Shown here one piece after another: positions 7,013 to 15,165 of a stretch of 15,165 bases of DNA. Positions within the stretch are counted from its first letter, which is position 1; every line of letters starts with the position of its first letter. Both the position numbers and the translations under genes were made by a program. Origin of the DNA: Larix sibirica (lineage: Eukaryota; Streptophyta; Pinopsida; Pinales; Pinaceae); the NCBI GenBank assembly GCA_004151065.3, contig NWUY0300034102.1, positions 1 through 15,165 of the forward strand. The letters are read 5' to 3'. The notes beneath the pieces are model-generated. The model saw only the letters and a list, made by a program, of their open reading frames with translations, made no database searches and was not told the DNA's origin.

Positions 7013-8600
7013 ATTGAAATTTTACATCTGCCAAATTATCTAGCTTCTGTAATTCTGAATATCTTTCTTATTCCCTAACCTTCAATTCACCCACCGCCGA
7101 TTTGGAGGAACACGCTTTCTCATGAATATTATCCGGTTCGTTATCAAGTTCATGGGTTTCCTGATACTTTCATGCTTTTGATTATGGGTCAATTAGTGAG
7201 TCGGCTTCCATGTGCAATTGTCTGACCTTCTCCCTTAAGGTTGCCATAAGTCTTTGTTTTTTCTCGATAATTCATTCCGAATAAGATCCTGGATTTGCCT
7301 GGTTGTATATACTAAAGTTGTGTTTAGATGGTTTTTGCGGTACTACTAACATGGGAAACTTGGCTCATTCGATTTGTTTGCGGTGCCTCGTCTTAGTGCT
7401 AGAACTTACTAATCTGTTGGCGAAAATTGTCACGTTCCATGTGGAGTTGCTTCCACAAATTACAAAGATGTTGAAAACTATATGGGATCATATTGGTCCC
7501 TATCTCTTCTATTTCTGTAGGCACATGTTACTGGACTTGCGGCCACATAGTATGTAGCTAGTCACATAATGCAGAGACAATGTCTTATGCAAGTGCTTTT
7601 CCCTTTTCAACTGCTTCCTTAGAAGCCAATGCATATGATAGCTAACCCATGCTTCATCATATGATTTCTTTATGGTCTTTTTCTCTATCTCTTCAAAAGA
7701 TAACCATCATCCGACATCAACAATAGCGATGTGTATTTGCTCAAATAAATGTTGTGAATAAATACTATATGGAATAGGGTATCATTTATCTAACCACAGG
7801 GAATGCCCATGCATATGAATAATTAGTAATTTTGTACATTTTTTAATTTATGGTGTTGTGTGGGAGACAAGAAGGTATTTTAGGTTGATAAGAGTCGACT
7901 ATGGGAGAGCTACAAAATCAAAATGCCATTCCTAGCGAACTTTCCATCAGTGATCAGAATTAAATTCATATATACCAGAAGTTGCATGTCAAGATACAGA
8001 TTCCCTTGTGTGAAATCAATGTCCAAGAGCTGTGTTTGTTCGACTTCATAATGAAAATCGCCTTAAACATGGATCCTTAGGTCTATGGGTTCTGGTTTAG
8101 CAATCTCGTTTTGCTTCGCTAGGGCCCTACTAGACATAGCTCTCGTGGTTGCTACTTTCTCCATCACAGATGCTGAATGTTGATAAAAAAAACTTGACTA
8201 TACGATTATTGCTTCATGAGAACGCTAGCTTGATCAATTCTGACACTGTGCAATAGACTAGTGGTCACCATATTTTAAGTAGTGGATTCTTGCTGATTTA
8301 TGGCATTAATGATGAGTTATGGTGGGTTGGTGCTATAAATGCAGGTTATAGTTGATTTCTATATTCACACGAGCAAGCTCTTTCCGGAAATACCCGGTCA
8401 TGACTTTTCATGAATGATAGGGAGACAAATTTATTGCTCATGACTGTGGTGTAGGGTGGGCCCCTCCCCGACCACAATGGTTCTGACTAAATTTCAATGA
8501 AACCAAACTAATCTAAACTGCGGAAACTGAAAACCGAACTGAACTGATAAATAGAAAGAACCAAACTCTAATTCCTCACTAACTCACTCCTGCAAGGAGG
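7013..8600. other. Intergenic region between SCL and the retroelement; nothing recognised
   Basis: The region is AT-rich with short open frames only, none with recognisable domains. There is a GC-rich imperfect hairpin near 8447-8475 (GTGGT...ACCAC arms with GGG and CCC tracts). I find no copy of the sequence that follows the primer-binding site at 14816 onward, so no matching 3' LTR can be shown. Confidence 0.5.
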
Positions 8601-8639
8601 AGTGGCTTCTTGTGAAATTATTGGTCAGAAACATAGGTC

Positions 8640-9103
8640 TTCAAGTGTGCGCCATTCACCAATCCTGAATGCAAAATATTGTCTAGCTGTGCAAGCATTA
8701 CAAAGACTGACTCTTGCATATATTCACAACAAAAAATGGTCCCACAAAGTCAATTTCCCACTTCTCAAAAGCCTGCAGTGCTTGGACTGTGTGCAGAAGA
8801 AGTTCGTCTCTATGAGATGGTTGTCCAACATGTTGAAATACATTTCATTTGTTTGCGTACTTCTTAGCATCCTTGAATACTGTAGACCACCAAAGTATAG
8901 CTTGTAGTATATTTATCCAAGTAACTTTTCTTCCAACATGCCCCCCCCACTCTTGCATCACATTCCCACGAAATACTATTGATCTCATGGTCAAAAATGC
9001 ATCTGTGCAGTATGCCATCGATCCCCAGTTTGTATAGCTGGCCCGCAATAAGCTGATATTGCGTTGCTCTTACTACTAAATATCTCTTATGTGTAATGGA
9101 CAA
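8640..9103 (-). pseudogene. Integrase fragment (HHCC region and start of DDE core), broken
   Basis: Integrase would insert the element's DNA copy into the genome. The frame beginning near 9103 gives RYLVVRATQYQLIAGQLYKL and then the remains of the HHCC finger. The frame shifts at a run of eight G (minus strand of 8941-8948), after which VGGHVGRK and ILWWSTVFKDAKKY continue in another frame. Zinc ligands are mostly lost: the expected first His is Asp, and the Cys positions read Ala, stop or Phe. A third frame resumes with VGQPSHRDELL and KWEIDFVGPF, the start of the catalytic core; its first catalytic Asp is codon 8751-8749. Similarity fades near 8640, before the second Asp and the Glu. It cannot be active. 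Confidence 0.85.
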
Positions 9104-9239
9104 GTCCTCAGGAACCCCACTTGTGGTAAGAAATAAAGCAATTTCTTTAAGATGATTGGGAACAGTTTTTATTTGGAAAAATGCGGCATCTAGTAGCTGG
9201 TCATCTACTGGTCCATCAAACTCCTAAAAAAGAAGTAGC

Positions 9240-9545
9240 CACCTGCAGAATCTTCCTTCTAACACTATTTTATTGACTAGGTAAGGAAAAATTATCCATG
9301 AAAAACTTGAGATTCCCTCCTAATAGGTAGTGGAAGAACATCTATAATGCATAGATCATGGCTAATCCTGCCCTTTATGTGGTAGTGTAGTTGCGCTCTT
9401 CCTGTGAGAATAATTTTCTAGCCAAGATAGCACCAAGGGAAATTCCTGAAGCAACAACATGAACATGAAATTCCTTTTTTCAGTCTGGGAATTCTAGGAT
9501 TGGAGCATTCACCATTCTCTCCTTAATCTCATTCAATGCGTGTTC
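9240..9545 (-). pseudogene. RNase H domain remnant
   Basis: RNase H removes the RNA strand during reverse transcription. The frame reads ALNEIKERMVNAPILEFPD, stop, KKEFHVHVVASGISLGAI, LFSQEERNYTTT, stop, RAGLAMIYAL, stop, MFFHYLLGG, and then FFMDNFSL. Val stands where family knowledge predicts the first catalytic Asp (HVHV-V-ASG). The Asp of MDNFSL is kept. About 15 residues that normally sit between the GAILA strand and the FSQEE helix appear to be deleted. Three in-frame stops confirm decay. Confidence 0.8.
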
Positions 9546-9662
9546 ACAATATTCATTCCATTGGAAATTTTGGGCCTTCTTCAATAACTTCTCCAAAGGT
9601 ACAGTAATAGATGCATAATTGCGGATGAACCTTCTGTAATACCCTGTGTGACCGAATGTGGA

Positions 9663-10280
9663 TCACAATTGATTTACTATCATTGGTAGTTGCAGGTTTA
9701 CAATAGTGGCAATTTCCACCACGTCGACAAAGACTCCATCCTTGCATACAATATGTCCTAGTATATTTCCAAAGGGGAAACAAAATATACACTTTTGTAG
9801 GTTCAACAAAATTCCCATCTGTCTGCAACAGTCCAACGTAATTCTAAGGAGTGCAACATGGCCCTTTATCAGATTATATACTTTCCAATCATCCAAGTAT
9901 GCTTATAAGAATTTATGCAAAAATTTCCAGAAAGTGGTTATCACTATCCTTGAGAATATGGTTGGTGCATTCTTCATCTCAAATGGCATAACGTCGTGTG
10001 CGAACAATCCCCACTCCATCGTAAATGTGGTCTTCTTCTTATCCTCTTCTGCAATCCTGGCCTGATGATATCTTGAAAATCCATCGGTAAAAGAGTAGGC
10101 TTCATTTCCCATGAATTGATCTAGCACTTCATCGTTGAAGTGTGTTGGAAAGGTATCATGTACACAAGCAACATTCAAACTGCGATAATCTACACAAACA
10201 CATATATATTCTATATCCTTCTTGCTTTGAATCATAATAGGACTGATTCGTTCTGACTCATCCATTGGTGAAATCAATCA
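9663..10280 (-). pseudogene. Ty3/gypsy reverse transcriptase remnant
   Basis: RT copies the element RNA into DNA. One frame runs across the whole domain: ISPMDESERISPI, VCVDYRSLN, SFTDGFSRYHQ (first catalytic Asp), TTFTMEWGLFAHDVMPFEMK, NAPTIFSRIV, and after one in-frame TAA at 9905-9903 the catalytic YLDD (9888-9899). LLNLQKCIFCFPFG and LGHIVCKDGVFVD follow. The FTD and YLDD catalytic aspartates are intact, so loss of function comes from the stop and the broken frames around it. Upstream, pieces LKLDANKFNHRLY and KVKEEIDRML (10390-10290) in shifted frames are the usual lead-in to this RT. Confidence 0.93.
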
Positions 10281-10399
10281 TGCGCTTAACATGCGATCAA
10301 TCTCCTCCTTTACTTTCTGTTTGATTCACAAATTCAATCAGTAAAGTCGATGATTGAACTTATTTGCATCTAGTTTTAATGCAATTTTCATTCCCCGCG

Positions 10400-11418
10400 T
10401 TCTCCTTGAACTCCTTTTAACTCAGTGAAGTTTTGTGGAAATAGATCTTCATACTCTTTTAGGAGGGAGGAAATTTCAGAAACTATTTGGTTGTCCCAAT
10501 AATCACCGATTGTTGCCATCTTTAGGTTTTCTTCAAAGCCAATGTTGATTTTCTTGAGCTACAGGGGTTTCATATAAATTGTGTTGGTATCCTTAGGTTT
10601 GGAGTGCCAAACTTCCCGACTGCCTTCTGATTCTTGGAATTTGAGGTGTCATGGTTGTTCACATTCATCAGGTTCTAGGTCATACTGTTCTAATTTTGTG
10701 AAACATAGAGGTTTCTTATGCTCTGAGAGAGTTAGGTGGAACTCTACTAGCTCTTGTTGTTCAGGACACATGTAGGTCTGGCTTTCTTTCTGCAATCAAT
10801 CAGTGAATATTGATGTTCTCTTAATAACTGTCAATGCTTCAATTACTGTGTCACTAGTGGCAGAAAAGGATAAATCCTAGAAAAACTTTTTTCTCAAATT
10901 ATTCCAATAGTCCATTTGCCTCCTTTTTTATTCGTGGAGATACTAATCCTTCATAATAGGGCCAAGATCATGAAAAAATTGGCGAACCCAAAACTGTGCT
11001 TTTAGCCCTCCTCATTCCCAATGCTTTTTTCATAATTCAATGTGCTCATAAGGATTGGTCTCTCCTAGATAGACTTATTTCACCATATCAGCATAGAGGG
11101 ATGGATTGAACCTCCCGATCATCATTGTGAGTTGCATGGTATCCCAATCAAGAAGATCATCCTTATGTTTTGTGCACCATCTTGCAGGAATCCCTCTAAG
11201 TGTTGTTTCTAAGACATCCATTCAATATTCTTCTATACCGAGGATTCCATTTCCTGCAAAAATGTGTCCAAGACATTGACTCCATCATAGGTTGGTTCAT
11301 TACTAGATTCGACACAAATCCATCTGACTGATCTTACCTTTGCACAATGTATAGATGATAGCTCATGGTGCCTATTCTTGCAGTTCCACAAAGCATCCTC
11401 AGAATCAATATCAAAAGT
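10400..11418 (-). pseudogene. Gag-like/linker region between protease and RT, decayed
   Basis: After the protease the frame continues past a TAG as LWNCKNRHHELSSIHCAKV, RSVRWICVESSNEPTYDG and VNVLDTFLQEMESS. It then shifts frame and reads DVLETTLRGIPARWCTKHK, DDLLDWDTMQLTMMIGRF and onward with several stops. The PTYDG...LDTFL and LRGIPARWC pieces look like the capsid part of plant retrotransposon Gag, yet they lie downstream of the protease. The last third (KPLCFTKLEQY, KMATIGDYWDNQIVSEISS, LLKEYEDLFPQNFTELKG) is the normal lead-in to RT. That this is a second Gag-like domain is inference from residue pattern. Confidence 0.6.
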
Positions 11419-12113
11419 CTAGATATTCTGCCAACTTATGGAACCTTCTACAGTCGAATTGATATAATCATCTCTCTGCTTTGCGGGAAGACAATATATC
11501 CCATCTAGAACACCTCGCTCCATACTTTCTTGGATTGGTTCAGTATACCTTGGCCCTTGATGCAAATCTAGAGGCTGGGTTACCTTCATACCATCATCTT
11601 CGAAGGTCATCATTCTATTCCTTAGATCTATTATGCCATAATTCTCATAGGCCCAATCAATTCCAAGCAATGATGGATAATGATCTGTCTCACCCATGAT
11701 CTCAATTACCTCAAAGTCCGAAGTGGTATTTATGCCTCTTAAATCCACCTCAACATTCTCTAATATTCCAATAGGGAAAATATTATATTGTTTTTCATAC
11801 GCAACTGAATGGGAGAATGTACAAGCCTTAGAGAACCCATTGCTTGCCATGATTTCTTTGGTAGGATACTTAAGTGAGAGCCAAGATCCAGGATTATATT
11901 TTTGATATCATAGATGTGGACTTGTGCATCCAAGTGGATTTCTCGATCCATTCTTTTCCTTCGTTGTCCCACCAACCAGGTATTCTGCTTTGGGAGTGGA
12001 GCACAAATCTCGTCATCTTCTTCCAATACATCGGATATGATACAAAGCATGTTGCATAAATACTGTGTGGATTTCTCATCCTCTAGGATTCCCTTAAGCA
12101 TCGAAAACCACAA
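11419..12113 (-). pseudogene. Retroviral-type aspartic protease remnant
   Basis: The protease would cut the Gag-Pol polyprotein. One frame (12113-11760) contains REIHLDAQVHIYDIKNIILD and the active-site block DLGSHLSILPKKSW (DLGS at 11877-11888), where Asp is kept but the usual Ser/Thr is Leu. A frameshift at about 11780-11800 (AT-rich run) moves the rest into a second frame (down to 11419): PIGILENVEVDLRGI, FEVIEIMG, YPSLLGIDWAYENYGIIDL, MMTFEDDGMKV, ending at TAG. LLGIDW is the conserved C-terminal block of retropepsins. A single indel and the Ser-to-Leu change separate it from an intact domain. Confidence 0.85.
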
Positions 12114-12499
12114 AGAGATGGAGTCTTTTATGCCATAGGTCTCTCCTTCTTCCTTTGTAGTGCCCAGTTTGATTGGGAATTTTGGTCTTGTGCCTTCTCA
12201 GGCTAGCGGAGTTGATATTCAACCAAACATACTACTACCTCAATAAATTCCCTTCTACTAAATTGGTATATGTTTCATTTTCTTCGGTGTTGCTTTCTAT
12301 ATCATTGGGGAGTTTGGGTGTTGTTGATTTGATCTCACTTTCGCACCTGCTCGAGTGACAACAAAACCTGCTGGAGTTTGATATTCTCTAGGTTCACAAT
12401 GTATGAATTTTGTCAATCTTCTTGTGCATTCTTCCCAATTTGCGATAATTTTTTGTCATTCTTCTATTGTATGAGTGTTGGTGCGGTAGTAGGTACACC

Positions 12500-14075
12500 A
12501 CAGTATTTTAGGAAAAGTAAATCACGGGCCAAATGACCAATCTAATTACATTTGTAACATCATAGTGGCCTTGTGGGAACACCTCCCCTTCTATATTTGA
12601 AGCCTCCTCTTCCATATCTGAATCCTTCTCCTCTTTTGGATTCATATCCTCCTCCATTTCCTTCTCCTTCTATACCCTAGGATTGATCCATGACTCGGAA
12701 TATAAATCGGTCTAGCCTCTCTATGAGGGAATCTATGGCTCTACACTTCTCAGTACTATGTGTCGTGGACCCACATAATTCACAATAGACTGTATTTGTC
12801 ACTGAGGAATACTTCTAATACATAGGGCACAATTTGGGTGGATCACTGAATGATATACATGTGTCACAATAGTCATTAGGGGAACCTATTGGAGTGTCTG
12901 TATATGACGTCCTTCCTACATAACGAAATGGATTTCCCATAGCAAGTTGCACAATTATTGTACTAGGACTAGTATTGAATGGTCCTCTTGTTGGAACTTG
13001 TTCTCGTCGCATCCTAAGACATTCTGAAGCATGATGTCCTATAATAGAACTAGTGCACCATAATTGTGTTCGTTATGCTTTTGGTGTATTCAAATCTTGG
13101 AGCCTCTCAGTTATTTCTGCTAGCTTGTGATCTACTTGTGTCAATTGTGTAGAAGAGGATGAACTCCCTATCCCCATTCCCAATGAGTTTGGATAGTTCG
13201 CCATAGCTTCAATTTTCATTGCTTATTCTCTGGAAACCTTGGGAGACCTTATCACTTGTTGTGATAGAGGTATCTTCGTTAGTGGAAATAACCTTTAGAT
13301 GAACCATTCTTTGTGATGGGATTCATGGACTAGGTATGTTAGCTTGGTTAACACATCTCTGAACCGATGTGCATATCCCCAAGATGATTCCCCAAGTCTT
13401 TGTCAAACTTCCCTTAGTTCTGCAACTTCCTGTTGCTTTGATTTAGGTTGTGAAAACTCATCTAGAAACAAATTTTTGGTTTTTTACAACATAGGGCCAG
13501 TGCATTAGGAACATGTTTTTCAACAAGTCTCGTATACCATTGTAAAGGTTTGTCACGGAGGGTTGTCTAGAATTCCAATAACTTGGACGTTGATGGGGTG
13601 GCTCATGCATTCCATATTACTTCACATAGAAACTAGTGTTGTGAAAATATATATCATCTTCTCTATTCCCTCAAAGCTATGGGAACCTCAATAGAGGCCC
13701 TATCGGTACTCCTGCCATAGTTGTTGTACTAGATGTTGTAGGTGGGGTTCCTACCAATATAAACCCTTGGGGTCTTGGTTGTACTGCAAAGCTACTACTA
13801 GGTTGTTGAGAACTACTATTGCTTCCTCCTACTAATGAACTCCTTTGAGAACTATTACTACTACTACTCATTTGACTATACCAAGGCAATTGTAGCACAA
13901 GATTGTGAGAGTTTGTTACTAGATTTTTCAAGGGTGCCAGGGGGTAAGTTAGGGCATTTCTTGCTATGTTTATTCCATATCGTTGTCCAATGAGGGGTTC
14001 ACTTTTTAGAGTACTTTCATTTTGTGTAGGTCTTGATAGTTCTCGATGAGATTCTCCTGTACTTAGGGATGATTA
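12500..14075 (-). pseudogene. Gag remnant with CCHC zinc-knuckle array
   Basis: Gag would form the particle and bind element RNA. The first open part (about 14070-13677) is Ser/Gln/Thr-rich and low in complexity. A second part reads LRDKPLQWYTRLVEKHVP, then a frameshift at an A run near 13480. From there one frame holds to 12518: NLFLDEFSQPKSKQQEVAEL, GESSWGYAHRFRDVLTKL, HHKEWFI, LFPLTKIPLSQQ, AMKIEAMANYP, LAEITERLQDL, then four knuckles. This pattern is the plant retrotransposon gag domain. The 12518-13480 frame has eight stops and no frameshift. Between knuckles three and four lies a Gly/Arg-rich stretch (GEGFRYGRGGFKYRRGG). Confidence 0.88.
12518..13057 (-). other. Array of four CCHC-type zinc knuckles in gag (one intact)
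   Basis: Knuckle i (13057-13019) reads CTSSIIGHHASEC, with Ser for the second Cys and one residue short. Knuckle ii (12868-12827) reads CDTCISFSDPPKLC, with Asp for His. Knuckle iii (12784-12743) reads CELCGSTTHSTEKC and is a perfect C-X2-C-X4-H-X4-C. Knuckle iv (12559-12518) reads CYKCN, stop, IGHLARDL, with Leu for the last Cys. All four are in one frame. Most retroelement Gags carry one or two. Confidence 0.8.
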
Positions 14076-14803
14076 TGGCATTAGATGGAACACTTTGTTA
14101 TGTGGTAACTAGTCTTCATGATCTTGCCTTCCACTAGTGCTTTCCATTCCATTTCTTCCTACTAGGATGTCCGATACATCCATCCCCTGCGTTCTTAGTT
14201 TGGCACTAGTCAGTTCCTCTCTCCACTTCATTAAACATAGCTCCTCTTGACTTTATTCCGTATCCTCCCCATTCCTTTTACTTTCTTCCAGTTGCATGCT
14301 TCTCCTCTATGCTTCCCTTAACTTGTATTTCAACCATTTTTCTTTGATCGCTTCTCTTTTTTTTACTCACTCATTCCTAGCTTTGTCACTATCAAACCCC
14401 TCCATTTATGATAGATCTACCTTTCACAACGTAACAGCATCACCTCGACTTTACCCCCTAAGCACAAGGGGTTTACTCCTCCATTCTAACCCAATCTAAA
14501 CGAATAAATCCAAACTCAACCAACTAGGTTTTGACCCACAAAGCAACTTCTTTCAGCAACTTCCCTCTTGCTCCTCTCTTGATTTTTTCTTTAGATTTTA
14601 GTGTCGATTATTTGTTTTCTGCTACAAAATGCATAATATATCCAAGCATAGTACTTTCTACCCAAAAATCAACATCTCTAGTTAGGGGTGAATTCAACTA
14701 ATTCAATTGGATCAAATCTCTTATAGTCCACATTGCAACTTTCCTATGTCGGTTGTGGTACTTTGATGCTTCCACAAGTCATCACAACCACCCTCTTAGG
14801 GTT
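14076..14803 (-). other. Retroelement leader between primer site and gag
   Basis: This stretch corresponds to the untranslated leader and possibly the extreme start of gag. It is C/T-rich on the plus strand with stops in every frame. No domain is recognised. Confidence 0.5.
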
Positions 14804-14815
14804 ACTATGATATCA
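14804..14815 (-). other. Candidate primer-binding site (initiator Met tRNA), degenerate
   Basis: The minus strand reads TGATATCATAGT, matching 9 of 12 bases of the plant initiator-Met site TGGTATCAGAGC. It lies where a PBS should be, upstream of gag. One T separates it from the putative LTR end. The match is modest. Confidence 0.5.
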
Positions 14816-15165
14816 ACCCACAATACTTCGTACTAATCTAGAAATGGTCCCCTGTAGAACAAATATTGTCTAAACCTTGTTACTTACCATACTCGTAGTT
14901 CAGCTTCCTAGGTTGTGAAATATTTGATCTTCTTGTCCCACCAATCTTGGATATCACTGGTTGTTACCAAAGTATCCATACAATCAACAAAGTCCTGTTA
15001 AAAACTAGGTCCCAAAAATGGAACCGTTGGTGCAAAATGGAGACGAAGGTTCTTTCACATGGGCCAACAAAGAGCATTGTTGTAGTCTTGTGTGATGACA
15101 TTTTCAATCCCCTAAAGGGGGAAGGTCTCACCGGAAGCACAACCAAGATAGGCGCAAGGCTGGGT
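14816..15165 (-). other. Probable 3' portion of the 5' LTR
   Basis: This is assigned only by position beyond the primer-binding site. No coding frame is recognised, no TG...CA end is clear (the minus strand ends ...TGTGGG before the site), and no second copy is present in the window. It could also be flanking DNA. Confidence 0.35.

Larger units (their letters stand above)
8620..15165 (-). mobile_element. Degenerate Ty3/gypsy LTR retrotransposon, minus strand, truncated
   Basis: Minus-strand reading frames give, in element order, Gag with CCHC zinc knuckles (about 14070-12500), aspartic protease (12113-11419), a gag-like stretch (11418-10400), reverse transcriptase (10280-9663), RNase H (9540-9240) and integrase (9103-8640). 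RT before integrase is the Ty3/gypsy order. A weak initiator-Met tRNA primer site at 14804-14815 places the end of the 5' LTR near 14816. The coding part is broken by many stops and several frameshifts, and the integrase core ends before its second catalytic residue. No 3' LTR is seen. This is an old, non-autonomous fossil. The left boundary (8600-8640) is approximate; the right end lies beyond the window. Confidence 0.92.

Noticed and set aside
7303-7557. 84-codon plus-strand open frame
   Set aside because: No recognisable motif, no partner exons and no codon pattern of a gene.
8447-8475. GC-rich hairpin as an RNA gene or element terminus
   Set aside because: Only the outer five pairs and scattered G/C tracts match. 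There are no target-site duplications or conserved RNA features.
8602-8907. 101-codon plus-strand open frame
   Set aside because: It is antisense to the integrase remnant, whose motifs (KWEIDFVGPF) are on the minus strand.
9706-10065. 119-codon plus-strand open frame
   Set aside because: It is antisense to the reverse transcriptase, which has clear catalytic motifs on the minus strand.
13790-13880. Triplet-like CTA/ACT repeats as a microsatellite
   Set aside because: They encode the Ser/Gln-rich low-complexity part of the gag frame and are too irregular for a true microsatellite.
15111-15122. CCCCTAAAGGGG palindrome as a terminator or site
   Set aside because: A short palindrome with no supporting context inside presumed LTR sequence; chance is likely.
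1-15165. CRISPR array, operon or bacterial mobile system
   Set aside because: No regularly spaced short repeats and no prokaryotic gene structure; every strong signal is eukaryotic.

Overview
The window looks like nuclear DNA from a land plant. It carries a eukaryotic tRNA-Ala gene with an internal B box, an intron-rich gene for a plant-specific SC35-like (SCL) splicing factor, and a large decayed plant-type Ty3/gypsy retrotransposon. The 2 kb first coding intron, the AT-rich repeat-filled non-coding DNA and the style of the retroelement would suit a large-genome plant such as a gymnosperm or fern. That last point is inference; the species cannot be read from the window.

Layout. Positions 1-73 (minus): an intact tRNA-Ala(UGC). 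74-910: intergenic DNA with an imperfect ~70 bp direct duplication. 911-1392: probable promoter and leader of the SCL gene, with telo-box and site II-like motifs, two tiny uORFs and a likely 5'UTR intron ending 8 nt before the start codon. 1393-5461 (plus): the SCL gene, assembled here as seven coding exons encoding 244 residues: a short R/S/P/G/Y-rich N-terminus, one RRM and a C-terminal RS domain. Intron 1 holds a three-copy 114 bp tandem repeat whose units each carry a 3'-splice-site-like sequence. Intron 2 splits the RRM and holds a dense GAAG cluster like the autoregulatory element described for Arabidopsis SCL33. 5462 to about 8600: 3' flank with an 81 bp tandem duplication and no recognisable gene. 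About 8620-15165 (minus): a dead Ty3/gypsy element in the order (LTR)-PBS-gag-PR-second gag-like region-RT-RNase H-integrase, full of stops and frameshifts and cut off inside the integrase core.

The genes do not form a functional unit. The SCL gene and the tRNA gene look functional; the retroelement is a fossil. I see no wholly new biological system. The best leads are the putative autoregulatory splicing architecture of the SCL gene (GAAG cluster, decoy acceptors, introns that stop translation at once if retained) and the unusual domain plan of the retroelement (four CCHC-type knuckles in Gag and a capsid-like segment between protease and RT).
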